A DNA stretch of 64,000 nucleotides from Pseudomonas khorasanensis (lineage in GTDB: Bacteria > Pseudomonadota > Gammaproteobacteria > Pseudomonadales > Pseudomonadaceae). The stretch is taken from NCBI RefSeq assembly GCF_014268505.2, contig NZ_JABWQP020000001.1:62001-126000 (forward strand). Reading direction: 5' to 3'. Both the position numbers and the translations under genes were made by a program. Below the pieces are notes generated by a model. The model searched no databases and was not told the origin of the DNA. It worked only from the letters and a program-made list of their open reading frames with translations. Below, in pieces: positions 8,983-17,494 of this stretch (the stretch's first letter is position 1; each line of letters opens with the position of its first letter).

Positions 8983-9149
8983 TAGACGGTGCCAGAAACC
9001 ACGGACAGTGTCGGCTTCAGTGCGGAATCTTCGGTTGGATTCCTGCCGGCGAAACCGATAACAAGACTATTCGCGCAGCCGGTTTATCCCGCGCTGCGTT
9101 TTTCGTGCGTGCCAAATCAGAGCCCGCAGGAAACTTGCTTGGAGGGGGA

Positions 9150-9175
9150 GAACTTTTGCGAAAAGCCCGAGTCTA
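9150..9175 (+). promoter_or_regulatory. algU P1: AlgU-dependent autoregulatory promoter of algU
   Basis: GAACTT (9150-9155), 16 bases, TCTA (9172-9175), 61 bases before the algU ATG. It fits the AlgU/RpoE consensus GAACTT-N16/17-TCnnA, and its sequence closely resembles the known autoregulated P1 promoter of P. aeruginosa algU. It implies positive feedback once MucA releases AlgU. Confidence 0.82.
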
Positions 9176-9235
9176 TGTTTGCAAGTCTGGTCGTTTAGTA
9201 ATGCAAGTCTCCTCCGGGCTTATCGAGGAGTGTTC

Positions 9236-9817
9236 ATGCTAACCCAGGAAGAGGATCAGCAGCTGGTCGAGCGCGTACAGCGTGGCGACAAGCGAGCTTT
9301 CGATCTGCTGGTGCTGAAATATCAGCACAAAATTCTCGGGTTGATCGTGCGTTTTGTGCACGACACCCATGAAGCCCAGGACGTTGCTCAGGAAGCCTTT
9401 ATCAAGGCGTATCGAGCACTTGGAAATTTTCGCGGTGACAGTGCGTTTTATACGTGGCTCTACCGTATTGCCATTAACACGGCAAAGAACTACCTGGTTT
9501 CCCGCGGCCGTCGGCCGCCGGATAGCGATGTAAGTTCCGAGGATGCAGAGTTCTACGATGGCGATCACGGCCTCAAGGATCTCGAATCACCAGAACGTGC
9601 ATTGCTGCGGGATGAGATCGAAGGCACTGTCCATCGGACCATCCAGCAACTGCCAGAGGATTTGCGTACGGCTTTAACTTTACGTGAATTCGATGGTCTG
9701 AGTTACGAGGACATTGCGAGCGTCATGCAGTGTCCGGTGGGTACCGTGCGCTCCCGGATTTTCCGCGCTCGGGAGGCCATCGATAAAGCCCTGCAACCGT
9801 TGTTGCAGGAAAACTGA
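9236..9817 (+). CDS. algU: ECF sigma factor AlgU (AlgT/RpoE)
   Basis: 193 residues from the ATG at 9236 (MLTQEEDQQLVERVQRGDKR), the exact family length; the GAGGAG Shine-Dalgarno decides the start over an upstream frame. Region 2 (~20-95; DVAQEAFIKAYRALGNFRG) binds the -10 and core RNA polymerase. Region 4 (~130-185; LREFDGLSYEDIASVMQCPV) binds the -35. It drives envelope-stress, osmotic-stress and alginate genes and is held by the anti-sigma factor MucA encoded next. It is first in algU-mucA-mucB-mucD. Confidence 0.97.
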   Translation: MLTQEEDQQLVERVQRGDKRAFDLLVLKYQHKILGLIVRFVHDTHEAQDVAQEAFIKAYRALGNFRGDSAFYTWLYRIAINTAKNYLVSRGRRPPDSDVSSEDAEFYDGDHGLKDLESPERALLRDEIEGTVHRTIQQLPEDLRTALTLREFDGLSYEDIASVMQCPVGTVRSRIFRAREAIDKALQPLLQEN

Positions 9818-9847
9818 GACAGCGGCGACAGCCAAGAGAGGAACGCC

Positions 9848-10435
9848 ATGAGTCGTGAAGCCCTGCAGGAATCGCTGTCCGCAGTGATGGATAACGAAGC
9901 GGACGAACTGGAATTGCGTCGGGTGCTCAGCGCACTGGATGATGTTGATACCCGTGAGACCTGGGCTCGTTACCAGATCGCTCGGGCAGCCATGCACAAG
10001 GATCTGCTGCTTCCGCGTCTGGATATCGCTGCGGCAGTGTCTGCTGCGCTGGAAGACGAAACGGCCCCGGCCAAAGTATCCCGTAGCCCATGGCGCAATC
10101 TGGGTCGCCTCGCTGTTGCCGCTTCGGTAACCGTTGCCGTTCTGGCCGGTGTTCGCCTGTACAACCAGGACGAAATCGCCGGTGTTGAACTGGCGCAGCA
10201 GTCGAACCAGCCTACACTTGCCACTCCACAGGTCAAAGGCCCGGCGGTTCTGGCAGGCTACAGCGAAAGCTCGGAAGCGACCGGCCCGATGGCCAATGGC
10301 GTTCTGCAAGGTCAGCCAGGCTGGCATGATCAGCGTCTGCCAGGTTACCTGCGTCAGCATGCGCAGGAAGCGGCTCTGAAAGGCACCGAAAGCGCGCTGC
10401 CATACGCACGTGCTGCAAGTCTGGAAAACCGTTAA
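9848..10435 (+). CDS. mucA: Anti-sigma factor MucA
   Basis: 195 residues. The N-terminal RseA-type domain (SREALQESLSAVMDNEADEL, 1-~75) binds AlgU in the cytoplasm, a single TM follows at ~80-100 (LAVAASVTVAVLAGVRLYN), and a periplasmic tail (to 195) is the target of MucB and of regulated proteolysis by AlgW and MucP. The frame is intact with no mucoid-type stop or frameshift. AGAGGA precedes the ATG, 30 bases after algU. Confidence 0.96.
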   Translation: MSREALQESLSAVMDNEADELELRRVLSALDDVDTRETWARYQIARAAMHKDLLLPRLDIAAAVSAALEDETAPAKVSRSPWRNLGRLAVAASVTVAVLAGVRLYNQDEIAGVELAQQSNQPTLATPQVKGPAVLAGYSESSEATGPMANGVLQGQPGWHDQRLPGYLRQHAQEAALKGTESALPYARAASLENR

Positions 10436-10443
10436 GGAGGATC

Positions 10444-11409
10444 ATGCGCGCCATCCCTCTACTTTCGCTTCTGCTCAGTGGCTGGTTCATTGTTCCAGCC
10501 CACGCTGACGAGGCCCAGGACTGGTTGACCCGTCTGGGCCAGGCCGAGCAGCAGCAAAGCTTCAACGGCACTTTCGTTTACGAGCGCAACGGCAGTTTTT
10601 CCACGCATAACATCTGGCATCGCGTCCAGAATGGTCAGGTCCGCGAGCGGCTGTTGCAGCTCGATGGCTCGGCTCAGGAAGTCGTGCGCATTGATGGGCG
10701 AACTCAATGCGTCAGCGGCACCCTGGTTGCAGGGCTGGGGGATTCTCCCAGTGCTGCTGCGCGTGCGCTGGACCCCAAAAAACTCAAGAACTGGTACGAC
10801 CTTGCCGTCGTTGGGAAGTCGCGCGTAGCGGGTCGTGATGCGGTGATCGTGTCGCTGACTCCTCGCGATCAGCACCGTTACGGTTTCGAACTGCATCTGG
10901 ACAAGAAAACCGGGCTACCGCTCAAGTCGTTGCTGCTCAACGATAAAGGGCAGTTACTCGAGCGCTTCCAGTTCACCAGTCTCGACACCGACGAAATTCC
11001 TCCGGACAACGAACTGTTGGCAGGCGCCGATTGCAAGCCGATTACGGTCGGCAATGACAAGGCCTCTGCAGCGAAAACCGTTCAGAACTGGCATTCAGAC
11101 TGGCTCCCTCCGGGCTTCGAGCTGACCAGCAGCAGTTCGCACAAAGATTCGCAGACCAAGACGCAGGTCAACAGCCTGATGTATGACGACGGTCTGGCGC
11201 GTTTCTCGGTGTTTCTCGAACCGCTGAATGGCGCGACGGTCACTGATACCCGCACGCAGCTTGGACCGACCGTTGCGGTTTCCCGTCGCCTCACCACGCC
11301 GCAAGGTGAAATGATGGTAACGGTGGTGGGTGAAATCCCGATTGGCACCGCCGAACGAATCGCTCTATCGATGCGTAATAGCGATGGCGCTGCGACCAGC
11401 AAGCAGTGA
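10444..11409 (+). CDS. mucB: Periplasmic sigma-factor regulator MucB (RseB family)
   Basis: 321 residues with a signal peptide cut near AHA-DE (~22). The RseB-type large domain (MucB/RseB N-terminal, ~25-200, starts AQDWLTRLGQAEQQQSFNGT) and the smaller C-terminal domain (~215-315, containing WLPPGFELTSSSSH) are both present. MucB binds the periplasmic part of MucA and shields it from AlgW until lipid or envelope signals displace it. An AAGGAGG overlapping the mucA stop gives tight coupling. Confidence 0.95.
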   Translation: MRAIPLLSLLLSGWFIVPAHADEAQDWLTRLGQAEQQQSFNGTFVYERNGSFSTHNIWHRVQNGQVRERLLQLDGSAQEVVRIDGRTQCVSGTLVAGLGDSPSAAARALDPKKLKNWYDLAVVGKSRVAGRDAVIVSLTPRDQHRYGFELHLDKKTGLPLKSLLLNDKGQLLERFQFTSLDTDEIPPDNELLAGADCKPITVGNDKASAAKTVQNWHSDWLPPGFELTSSSSHKDSQTKTQVNSLMYDDGLARFSVFLEPLNGATVTDTRTQLGPTVAVSRRLTTPQGEMMVTVVGEIPIGTAERIALSMRNSDGAATSKQ

Positions 11410-11617
11410 GCTGATTTCAGTCATTTCCACTTCGTCGCCGAGACGTCGAAATGTTTGCTGAGCATTTTCATTTGCAAATCCCCTGAAAATTTTTTATAGG
11501 TCACAGCCTCACGGCTCTGGCCTTGTTTGTTGTTCCCGGAACAAAAAATGCCGGTCTGTGGTTTCCGGTGTTCCTTGCTCCATATCGCTTAACCCTGCTC
11601 GTCGTAACGGGAGCTGT
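11410..11617 (+). other. mucB-mucD spacer; mucC absent
   Basis: In P. aeruginosa a mucC gene (~150 codons) lies here. The 208-base spacer has no open frame that could be mucC or a remnant of it. Absence of mucC has been described for P. syringae. The spacer may hold a separate mucD promoter, but none could be assigned. Confidence 0.7.
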
Positions 11618-13048
11618 ATGTCGATACCTAGTTTGAAGTCTTATCTTTCCATCTTCGCCACCGTGCTGTTGCTCGGTCAGGCGGTTCCTGCTGCGCAAGC
11701 GGCCGATCTGCCTGATTTCACCCAACTGGTTGAGCAAGCCTCGCCAGCGGTGGTGAACATCAGTACCACGCAGAAACTGCCGGACCGTCGAGTGAACCAG
11801 CAGATGCCGGACCTGGAAGGCCTGCCACCGATGCTGCGTGAATTCTTCGAGCGCGGCATGCCGCCTCAGCAGCGCTCGCCGCGTGATGGTCGCCAGCGTG
11901 AAGCGCAATCGCTGGGCTCGGGGTTTATCATTTCTCCTGATGGCTACATCCTCACCAACAACCACGTGATTGCCGATGCGGACGAAATTCTCGTCCGTCT
12001 GGCGGATCGCAGTGAGATGAAAGCCAAGCTGGTCGGCACCGACCCGCGCTCCGACGTGGCGTTGCTGAAAATTGAAGGCAAGGATCTGCCAGTGCTCAAA
12101 CTCGGCAAATCTCAGGATCTGAAGGCCGGCCAGTGGGTCGTGGCGATCGGTTCGCCATTTGGCTTCGACCACACGGTGACCCAAGGCATCGTCAGCGCCG
12201 TGGGTCGTAGCCTGCCGAACGAAAACTATGTGCCGTTCATCCAGACCGACGTGCCGATCAACCCGGGTAACTCTGGTGGCCCGCTGTTCAACCTGAACGG
12301 TGAGGTGGTCGGCATCAACTCACAGATCTACACCCGTTCCGGTGGCTTCATGGGCGTGTCGTTTGCGATCCCGATCGACGTGGCGATGGACGTTTCCAAC
12401 CAGCTCAAGAGCGGTGGCAAAGTCAGCCGTGGCTGGTTGGGCGTAGTCATCCAGGAAGTGAACAAGGACCTCGCCGAGTCATTCGGACTGGACAAGCCGG
12501 CCGGTGCGCTGGTAGCGCAGATCCAGGATGACGGTCCTGCCGCGAAGGGCGGCCTGCAGGTCGGTGACGTGATCCTCAGCATGAACGGTCAACCGATCGT
12601 CATGTCCGCTGACCTGCCACATCTGGTCGGCGCGCTGAAGGCTGGCGCCAAGGCCAATCTGGAAGTCATTCGTGAAGGCAAGCGCAAGAATGTAGAGCTG
12701 ACCGTTGGCGCGATCCCGGATGAAGACAAGGAACTGGCAGGTCTGCCGAAATCCGGCGCTGAGAGCAGCAGCAATCGTCTCGGTGTGGCGGTCGGCGAAC
12801 TGACGGCGGAGCAGAAGAAAGCCTACGACCTCAAAGGAGGCGTGGTGATCAAGGAAGTGCAGGACGGTCCTGCAGCGCTGATTGGTCTGCAGCCGGGTGA
12901 CGTAATCACCCACCTGAACAACCAGGCCATCGGCTCTGCCAAGGAGTTCACCGACATCGCCAAGGCGCTGCCGAAGAACCGTTCGGTGTCGATGCGCGTG
13001 CTGCGTCAGGGCCGTGCCAGCTTCATCACCTTCAAGCTGGCCGAATAA
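11618..13048 (+). CDS. mucD: Periplasmic serine protease MucD (DegP/HtrA family)
   Basis: 476 residues from the ATG at 11618 (MSIPSLKSYL), with a signal peptide cut near AQAAD (~29). The trypsin-like domain has catalytic H116 (TNNHVI), D146 (DPRSDVALL) and S219 (NPGNSGGPLF), followed by two PDZ domains (~265-360 and ~375-470). It is a chaperone/protease for misfolded periplasmic proteins and lowers AlgU activity by removing MucA-degradation triggers. It ends the operon at a strong terminator (13063). Confidence 0.96.
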   Translation: MSIPSLKSYLSIFATVLLLGQAVPAAQAADLPDFTQLVEQASPAVVNISTTQKLPDRRVNQQMPDLEGLPPMLREFFERGMPPQQRSPRDGRQREAQSLGSGFIISPDGYILTNNHVIADADEILVRLADRSEMKAKLVGTDPRSDVALLKIEGKDLPVLKLGKSQDLKAGQWVVAIGSPFGFDHTVTQGIVSAVGRSLPNENYVPFIQTDVPINPGNSGGPLFNLNGEVVGINSQIYTRSGGFMGVSFAIPIDVAMDVSNQLKSGGKVSRGWLGVVIQEVNKDLAESFGLDKPAGALVAQIQDDGPAAKGGLQVGDVILSMNGQPIVMSADLPHLVGALKAGAKANLEVIREGKRKNVELTVGAIPDEDKELAGLPKSGAESSSNRLGVAVGELTAEQKKAYDLKGGVVIKEVQDGPAALIGLQPGDVITHLNNQAIGSAKEFTDIAKALPKNRSVSMRVLRQGRASFITFKLAE

Positions 13049-13062
13049 GCCAGCGGCAAGGT

Positions 13063-13094
13063 AAAAAAACCGCCTCGAAAGAGGCGGTTTTTTT
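13063..13094 (+). terminator. Bidirectional rho-independent terminator after mucD
   Basis: A perfect 14-base stem (13063-13076 with 13081-13094) with a GAAA loop, whose arms end in A7 and T7. It therefore works for mucD on the plus strand and for the convergent M48 protease gene on the minus strand. Confidence 0.92.
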
Positions 13095-13126
13095 GTGCCT
13101 GAAGCTTTGGTCTTGCCGAGAACAAG

Positions 13127-14560
13127 TCAGCCCATCATGTCTTTGACCATGCGTTCCTGCTCCATCAGTTCGCGCTGACGCGCATCGATTCGCGAAGACA
13201 GCGGGAAGTTGTTGCCGGCCTTGCGCTTGGCGAAATCCAGTTGCTGGATCGCCTGACGGTAATCGCCCACCAGCGCAAAGTACTCGGCGCGCGCCTGATG
13301 CAGGCCGATGATGTTGCCCGACAGACCGCGGGTTTCGGCGACCTGATACCAGACGTCCGGATCATCCGGTCGTGACTTGAGCAAGCTGTCCAGTGCCTTC
13401 TCGGCATCGGCGGCACGATTCTGTTTCAGCAGAAGATCGACGCGCACCTGATTCAGCGGATAGTTGCCCGGATATTGCGACAGCATCCGGTCCACTCGTG
13501 ACTGCGCATCAGGCAGGCGATTATTGGTGATGTCCAGGTCGACCTGAGCGAGGTTATAGATGATCTCGTTCGGTGACCTGGCCAGCAATTGTTTGAGATT
13601 CTCGCGCGCTTCGTTCAACTGGCCGCCCTTGATCTGGGCGATGGCCAGGCCATAGCGCGCCACATCGTTTTTCGGGTTCTCGTCGAGCAAGGCGCGGAAG
13701 CGCTTGGCGCCTAGCCCCGGGGTTTCCTCGTAGATCAGCTGCACCCGCGCCCGAATCAGCTGATAGCGCATGCTGTCTTCGATGCCGCCCGGTTTCGCCT
13801 GCTCGGCGCGGTTGCGGGTGTCGGCGATACGCGATTCGGTGACCGGGTGAGTCAGCAGGAATTCCGGTGGCTTGGCGTCGAAGCGGTATTGGCGCATCAG
13901 GCGTTCGAACATGGTTGGCATCGAACGCGGGTCGTAACCGGCCTTTTCCAGATTGAGGATGCCGATGCGGTCGGCTTCCTGTTCGTTCTGTCGCGAGAAG
14001 CGTCGTTGCTCTTGCAGCGCCGCTGCCTGGGTGCCCGCGATGGTGGCGATACCGGCGTCGCCGCCACCTGCTGCAGCGATGACGATGCCGGCCAGTAGCG
14101 CGGCCATCATTGGCACCTGCATGCGTTGCGAGGCTTCCACTCCGCGGGCAAAGTGGCGTTGCGACAAGTGCGCCAACTCGTGCGCCAATACGGAAGCGTA
14201 CTCGCCCTCGGTCTGGGCGTTGAGGAACAAGCCGCCGTTGACCCCGACCACGCCGCCTGGTGCCGCAAAGGCGTTGAGCTGCGGGCTGTTGATCAGAATG
14301 AATTCGAGGCGTCGGTCGGAGACCTGACTGGTCTCGACCAGCTTGTACACGCTCGATTCGACGTAATCCTTGAGCTGCGGATCGTTGAGCTGGGAAACCT
14401 GACTGCGCAGCATGGCCAGCCAGGCGCGACCGAGCTGGTATTCCTGTTGTGGCGAGACAATGGCAGAACTGGCGTCGCCGAGTGACGGCAGATCGTCGGC
14501 AAAGCCTGGTGAGGCGAGCAGGCAAGCGAGCGTCAGCAGGGTAGGGCGCAGAAAAGTCAT
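13127..14560 (-). CDS. M48 family metalloprotease (BepA-like) with TPR region
   Basis: 477 residues from the ATG at 14560 (MTFLRPTLLT), preferred over 14581 because an AAGG site precedes it and it gives a clean signal peptide cut near GFA-DD (~22). The zinc motif HELAH is at 127-131 in an M48 domain (~40-260), followed by a helical TPR-like C-terminal part (~290-470). This is the layout of E. coli BepA (YfgC), a periplasmic protease/chaperone for outer-membrane protein assembly. Its neighbour here is a TusA-like gene, not bamB. Confidence 0.88.
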   Translation of the reverse strand: MTFLRPTLLTLACLLASPGFADDLPSLGDASSAIVSPQQEYQLGRAWLAMLRSQVSQLNDPQLKDYVESSVYKLVETSQVSDRRLEFILINSPQLNAFAAPGGVVGVNGGLFLNAQTEGEYASVLAHELAHLSQRHFARGVEASQRMQVPMMAALLAGIVIAAAGGGDAGIATIAGTQAAALQEQRRFSRQNEQEADRIGILNLEKAGYDPRSMPTMFERLMRQYRFDAKPPEFLLTHPVTESRIADTRNRAEQAKPGGIEDSMRYQLIRARVQLIYEETPGLGAKRFRALLDENPKNDVARYGLAIAQIKGGQLNEARENLKQLLARSPNEIIYNLAQVDLDITNNRLPDAQSRVDRMLSQYPGNYPLNQVRVDLLLKQNRAADAEKALDSLLKSRPDDPDVWYQVAETRGLSGNIIGLHQARAEYFALVGDYRQAIQQLDFAKRKAGNNFPLSSRIDARQRELMEQERMVKDMMG

Positions 14561-14657
14561 GCACAAAGCCTTAGAAGACAAAGACCTTACTGTAGCCGGA
14601 CACCGAAGCTGCGACCAGATATTCTAGGCAGCTCGACAACCCGAACTGGAGTGACGC

Positions 14658-14900
14658 ATGACCGACGCTGCTGTAGCCCATGACGTGGAACTGGATGCCA
14701 GTGGCCTGAACTGTCCTCTGCCGTTGCTCAAGGCAAAAATGGAACTCAATAAACTGCAGAGCGGCGCCGTGCTCAAGGTCATCGCCACGGATGCAGGCTC
14801 GCAACGCGACTTCCGTACCTTTGCCAAGCTGGCCGGTCACGCGCTGTTGCGTGAAGAGGACGAGGCTGGCGTCTACCGTTACTGGTTGAAAAAAGCCTGA
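14658..14900 (+). CDS. TusA-family sulfurtransferase
   Basis: 80 residues, a complete TusA/SirA-like domain with the conserved Cys-Pro in LDASGLNCPLPLL (C19) and the typical C-terminus (RDFRTFAKLAGHALL). The cysteine carries persulfide sulfur. Whether it is the tRNA 2-thiouridine TusA or a paralogue cannot be told from sequence; no tusBCD or tusE lies nearby. It is followed at 32 bases by an AI-2E-type permease and divergent from the M48 gene. Confidence 0.88.
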   Translation: MTDAAVAHDVELDASGLNCPLPLLKAKMELNKLQSGAVLKVIATDAGSQRDFRTFAKLAGHALLREEDEAGVYRYWLKKA

Positions 14901-14932
14901 ATCGACCGCGTTAAAAATCGAAGGGATTATTG

Positions 14933-16003
14933 ATGTTCAAAGTGTTACGCGATTGGATTCAGCGCTACTTCTCCGATGAAGAAGCCGTGGTGCTGGCGGT
15001 GCTGCTGTTTCTCGCCTTTACCGCCGTGCTCACCCTGGGGGGAATGCTCGCGCCAGTATTGGCGGGCATGGTGCTGGCGTATCTGATGCAGGGTCTGGTG
15101 GTGACTCTGGAGCGATTGCGCGTGCCGGGTGGCGTGGCGGTGGGCTTGGTGTTTGCCCTGTTCATGGGCGTCCTGACGCTGTTTATCGTCGTGGTGCTGC
15201 CGCTGCTCTGGCATCAATTGATCACGCTGTTCAATGAACTGCCGGGCATGCTCGCCAAGTGGCAATCGCTGCTGCTGCTATTGCCGGAACGTTACCCGCA
15301 TCTGGTGTCTGACGAACAAGTGCTGCAAGCCATCGAAGCGGCGCGGGGCGAGATCGGCAAGTTTGGCCAGTGGGCGCTGACCTTCTCATTGTCGAGCTTG
15401 CCGCTGCTGGTGAACATCATGATTTATCTGGTGCTGGTGCCGATCCTGGTGTTCTTCTTCCTCAAGGATCGGGCGATGATCGGCGAGTGGGTGCGCGGGT
15501 ATTTGCCCCGCGAGCGCGCGCTGATCACCCGCGTCGCCCAGGAAATGAACCGGCAGATCGCCAATTACATTCGTGGCAAAGGTATCGAGATCGTCATTTG
15601 CGGCGGCGTGACCTACATCGCGTTCATCGCCTTGGGCCTGAACTACGCAGCACTGTTGGCGCTGCTGGTCGGACTGTCGGTGGTGGTGCCGTATGTTGGT
15701 GCCGTGGTGGTGACGGTGCCGGTGCTGCTGATCGCACTGTTCCAGTGGGGCTGGAGTGACCAGTTCATCTATCTGATGGCTGTCTACGGAATCATTCAGA
15801 CACTGGACGGCAACGTGCTGGTGCCACTGTTGTTCTCGGAGGCGGTCAATCTGCACCCGGTGGCGATCATCTGCGCGGTGTTGCTGTTTGGCGGCCTGTG
15901 GGGATTCTGGGGCGTGTTCTTTGCGATCCCGCTGGCGACCCTGTTCAAGGCAGTGCTGGATGCGTGGCCACGCAAGGAGCCGGCGGTAGCGCCGCTGCTT
16001 TAG
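14933..16003 (+). CDS. AI-2E transporter family (PerM-like) permease
   Basis: 356 residues from the ATG at 14933 (an in-frame TTG 3 bases upstream is less likely; AAGGG lies at the right distance from the ATG). About eight membrane segments, with early paired helices, a central amphipathic stretch (~95-145), the GKGIEIVICGGVTYIAFIALG region and a final set near the C-terminus (PVAIICAVLLFGGLWGFWGV). The family name comes from E. coli TqsA, but most members have no proven substrate. Confidence 0.9.
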   Translation: MFKVLRDWIQRYFSDEEAVVLAVLLFLAFTAVLTLGGMLAPVLAGMVLAYLMQGLVVTLERLRVPGGVAVGLVFALFMGVLTLFIVVVLPLLWHQLITLFNELPGMLAKWQSLLLLLPERYPHLVSDEQVLQAIEAARGEIGKFGQWALTFSLSSLPLLVNIMIYLVLVPILVFFFLKDRAMIGEWVRGYLPRERALITRVAQEMNRQIANYIRGKGIEIVICGGVTYIAFIALGLNYAALLALLVGLSVVVPYVGAVVVTVPVLLIALFQWGWSDQFIYLMAVYGIIQTLDGNVLVPLLFSEAVNLHPVAIICAVLLFGGLWGFWGVFFAIPLATLFKAVLDAWPRKEPAVAPLL

Positions 16004-16031
16004 CGGTTGATCCGGTTTTGTAGAGAAGCTA

Positions 16032-16095
16032 TTCGCGAGCAGGCTCGCTCCCACAGTTGATTGCATTCCAATGTGGGAGCGAGCCTGCTCGCGAA
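16032..16095. repeat. REPIN (two inverted REP copies)
   Basis: Arms at 16032-16055 and 16072-16095, perfect reverse complements, with a 16-base spacer. Same arm sequence as the 4369 element. It lies between the convergent permease and bcp genes. Confidence 0.9.
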
Positions 16096-16121
16096 GGCGT
16101 ATTTAACTACACGCAAAAACA

Positions 16122-16595
16122 TCAGGCCTTATTCAAAGCCTCAGCCGCCGCCAGCACAGCATCAACATGCCCCGGCACTTTCACGCCACGCCATTCCTGA
16201 CGCAGCACGCCGTCCTTGTCAATCAGGAAAGTGCTGCGATCCACGCCCAGGTATTCCTTGCCATACAGCTTCTTAAACTTGATCACGTCGAACAACTGGC
16301 AGACCGCTTCGTCCTTGTCGCTGATCAGCTCGAAAGGGAATGCCTGCTTGGCTTTGAAGTTCTCGTGGGACTTGAGGCTGTCGCGTGAAATCCCGAGCAC
16401 TTCGGTATTGGCTGCCTGGAATGCCGCGTACTGGTCGCGAAAGCCCTGACCCTGAGTGGTGCAGCCCGGCGTGCTGTCCTTCGGATAAAAATAAATCACC
16501 ACTTGCTTACCCTTCAGGGCAGACAGACTGAAGGTCTGCCCGCTGGTGGCAGGGGCTTCGAAATCTGCAACCGGTTGGTCGATGACGACGGCCAT
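16122..16595 (-). CDS. bcp: Thiol peroxidase Bcp (PrxQ subfamily peroxiredoxin)
   Basis: 157 residues of thioredoxin fold. The peroxidatic C45 is in the motif FYPKDSTPGCTTQG. The resolving cysteine found five residues later in E. coli Bcp (C50) is Gln here, so turnover must use C99 (EAVCQLF), another thiol or an external partner. It reduces hydroperoxides in the cytoplasm. It lies 10 bases after gcvR, so the two are co-transcribed. Confidence 0.94.
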   Translation of the reverse strand: MAVVIDQPVADFEAPATSGQTFSLSALKGKQVVIYFYPKDSTPGCTTQGQGFRDQYAAFQAANTEVLGISRDSLKSHENFKAKQAFPFELISDKDEAVCQLFDVIKFKKLYGKEYLGVDRSTFLIDKDGVLRQEWRGVKVPGHVDAVLAAAEALNKA

Positions 16596-16605
16596 TAAAG
16601 CTTCC

Positions 16606-17166
16606 TTACATTGGGTTTTGTGGGCGCCAGGGTTCGATCAGTGCGTCCAGGTTCATCGCATCCGAAAAATCCAGGAACTGATCACGCAGCCAACTGATCT
16701 GGGTGCCGGCCGGCAGGGTCACGGTGAATGTGGCGTTGAGCATGGTGCCGCCGGTCTGCGGAGCCTGATAGGTATCGCAGGTCAGGTTTTCCAGCTCGAC
16801 GTTGTGATCCATGAAGAACTGGCACAGCTCATTGATAATGTCCGGGCGATACGCCGAACTGACGTAAGCCACATAGGGCAACGCCTGCGGGCGATTTTCC
16901 AAAGGTGCGCTGCGCACCACATTGACGGTGAAGGCGTGTTTTTTCGCCAGCCCAGGCAGGCTGCCTTCCAGTCGGGCGAGGGCGTCCCAGCTGCCGGAGA
17001 TCTCGAGGACCAGCGCGCTGCACTCGCCGTGGCGGGTCAGGCGGGAGGTGACCACGGCGCAGCGGTTTTCATGGCTGGCGCGGCACAGGACGTTAGTCAG
17101 CTCCATGGGGTTGGCGCCGAGGGCACTGATGACAAGGAATTGTTCGCGAACTGTGGGGGTGGACAT
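16606..17166 (-). CDS. gcvR: Glycine cleavage system transcriptional repressor GcvR
   Basis: 186 residues with two ACT domains in tandem (~8-80 and ~95-170; LVISALGANPMELTNVLCRA and AYRPDIINELCQFFMDHNVE). In E. coli GcvR binds GcvA and blocks activation of gcvTHP when glycine is low. No DNA-binding domain is present, as expected. It is divergent from dapA and upstream of bcp on the same strand, an order common in Pseudomonas. Confidence 0.9.
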   Translation of the reverse strand: MSTPTVREQFLVISALGANPMELTNVLCRASHENRCAVVTSRLTRHGECSALVLEISGSWDALARLEGSLPGLAKKHAFTVNVVRSAPLENRPQALPYVAYVSSAYRPDIINELCQFFMDHNVELENLTCDTYQAPQTGGTMLNATFTVTLPAGTQISWLRDQFLDFSDAMNLDALIEPWRPQNPM

Positions 17167-17494
17167 GCAGCATTCCTAAAGCGATGAGCGGTCGGTAGGT
17201 TGACGGGCATGGTGGCCGGGGAATGCCTGTTCTGGCGTTCCGTATGAAGAGCCCCGGTCAGCGCTCGCGGCTCGCTCCACTGTGCGGGAGCGCGTCGGTG
17301 CGACGCAGGAACGGGGCCTGGGAGGCCGAAAAGGGAGGCTGAAACCCGGCGTACACGCTGATCTGTACCGATCAAAGTCTGAAGGGTAGCGAAAAGCGAC
17401 GCCAAGGGGAATGGCGGCGGCGCAGTACTTCGCTTGTGCAAGCATCTTGGCGCCAGTACCATTACCGCTCTCTTTTTCCGGCAGGAGCGGTTTC
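17167..17494. other. gcvR / dapA divergent intergenic region
   Basis: 328 bases with no credible gene. It presumably holds the divergent promoters of gcvR-bcp and dapA-bamC. No riboswitch, terminator or clear operator was recognised. The only site that could be placed is the CAGGAG Shine-Dalgarno of dapA at about 17482-17487. Confidence 0.6.

Larger units (their letters stand above)
8679..9235. other. nadB / algU divergent intergenic region
   Basis: 557 bases without a credible gene. It holds the promoters of nadB and the algU operon. Two AlgU-type promoters are visible on the plus strand (separate entries); P. aeruginosa algU likewise has several promoters, some autoregulated. No other motif could be assigned. 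Confidence 0.75.

Noticed and set aside
17411..17494. Extension of DapA to 17411
   Set aside because: DapA family begins [15 protein letters not shown] precedes that ATG.
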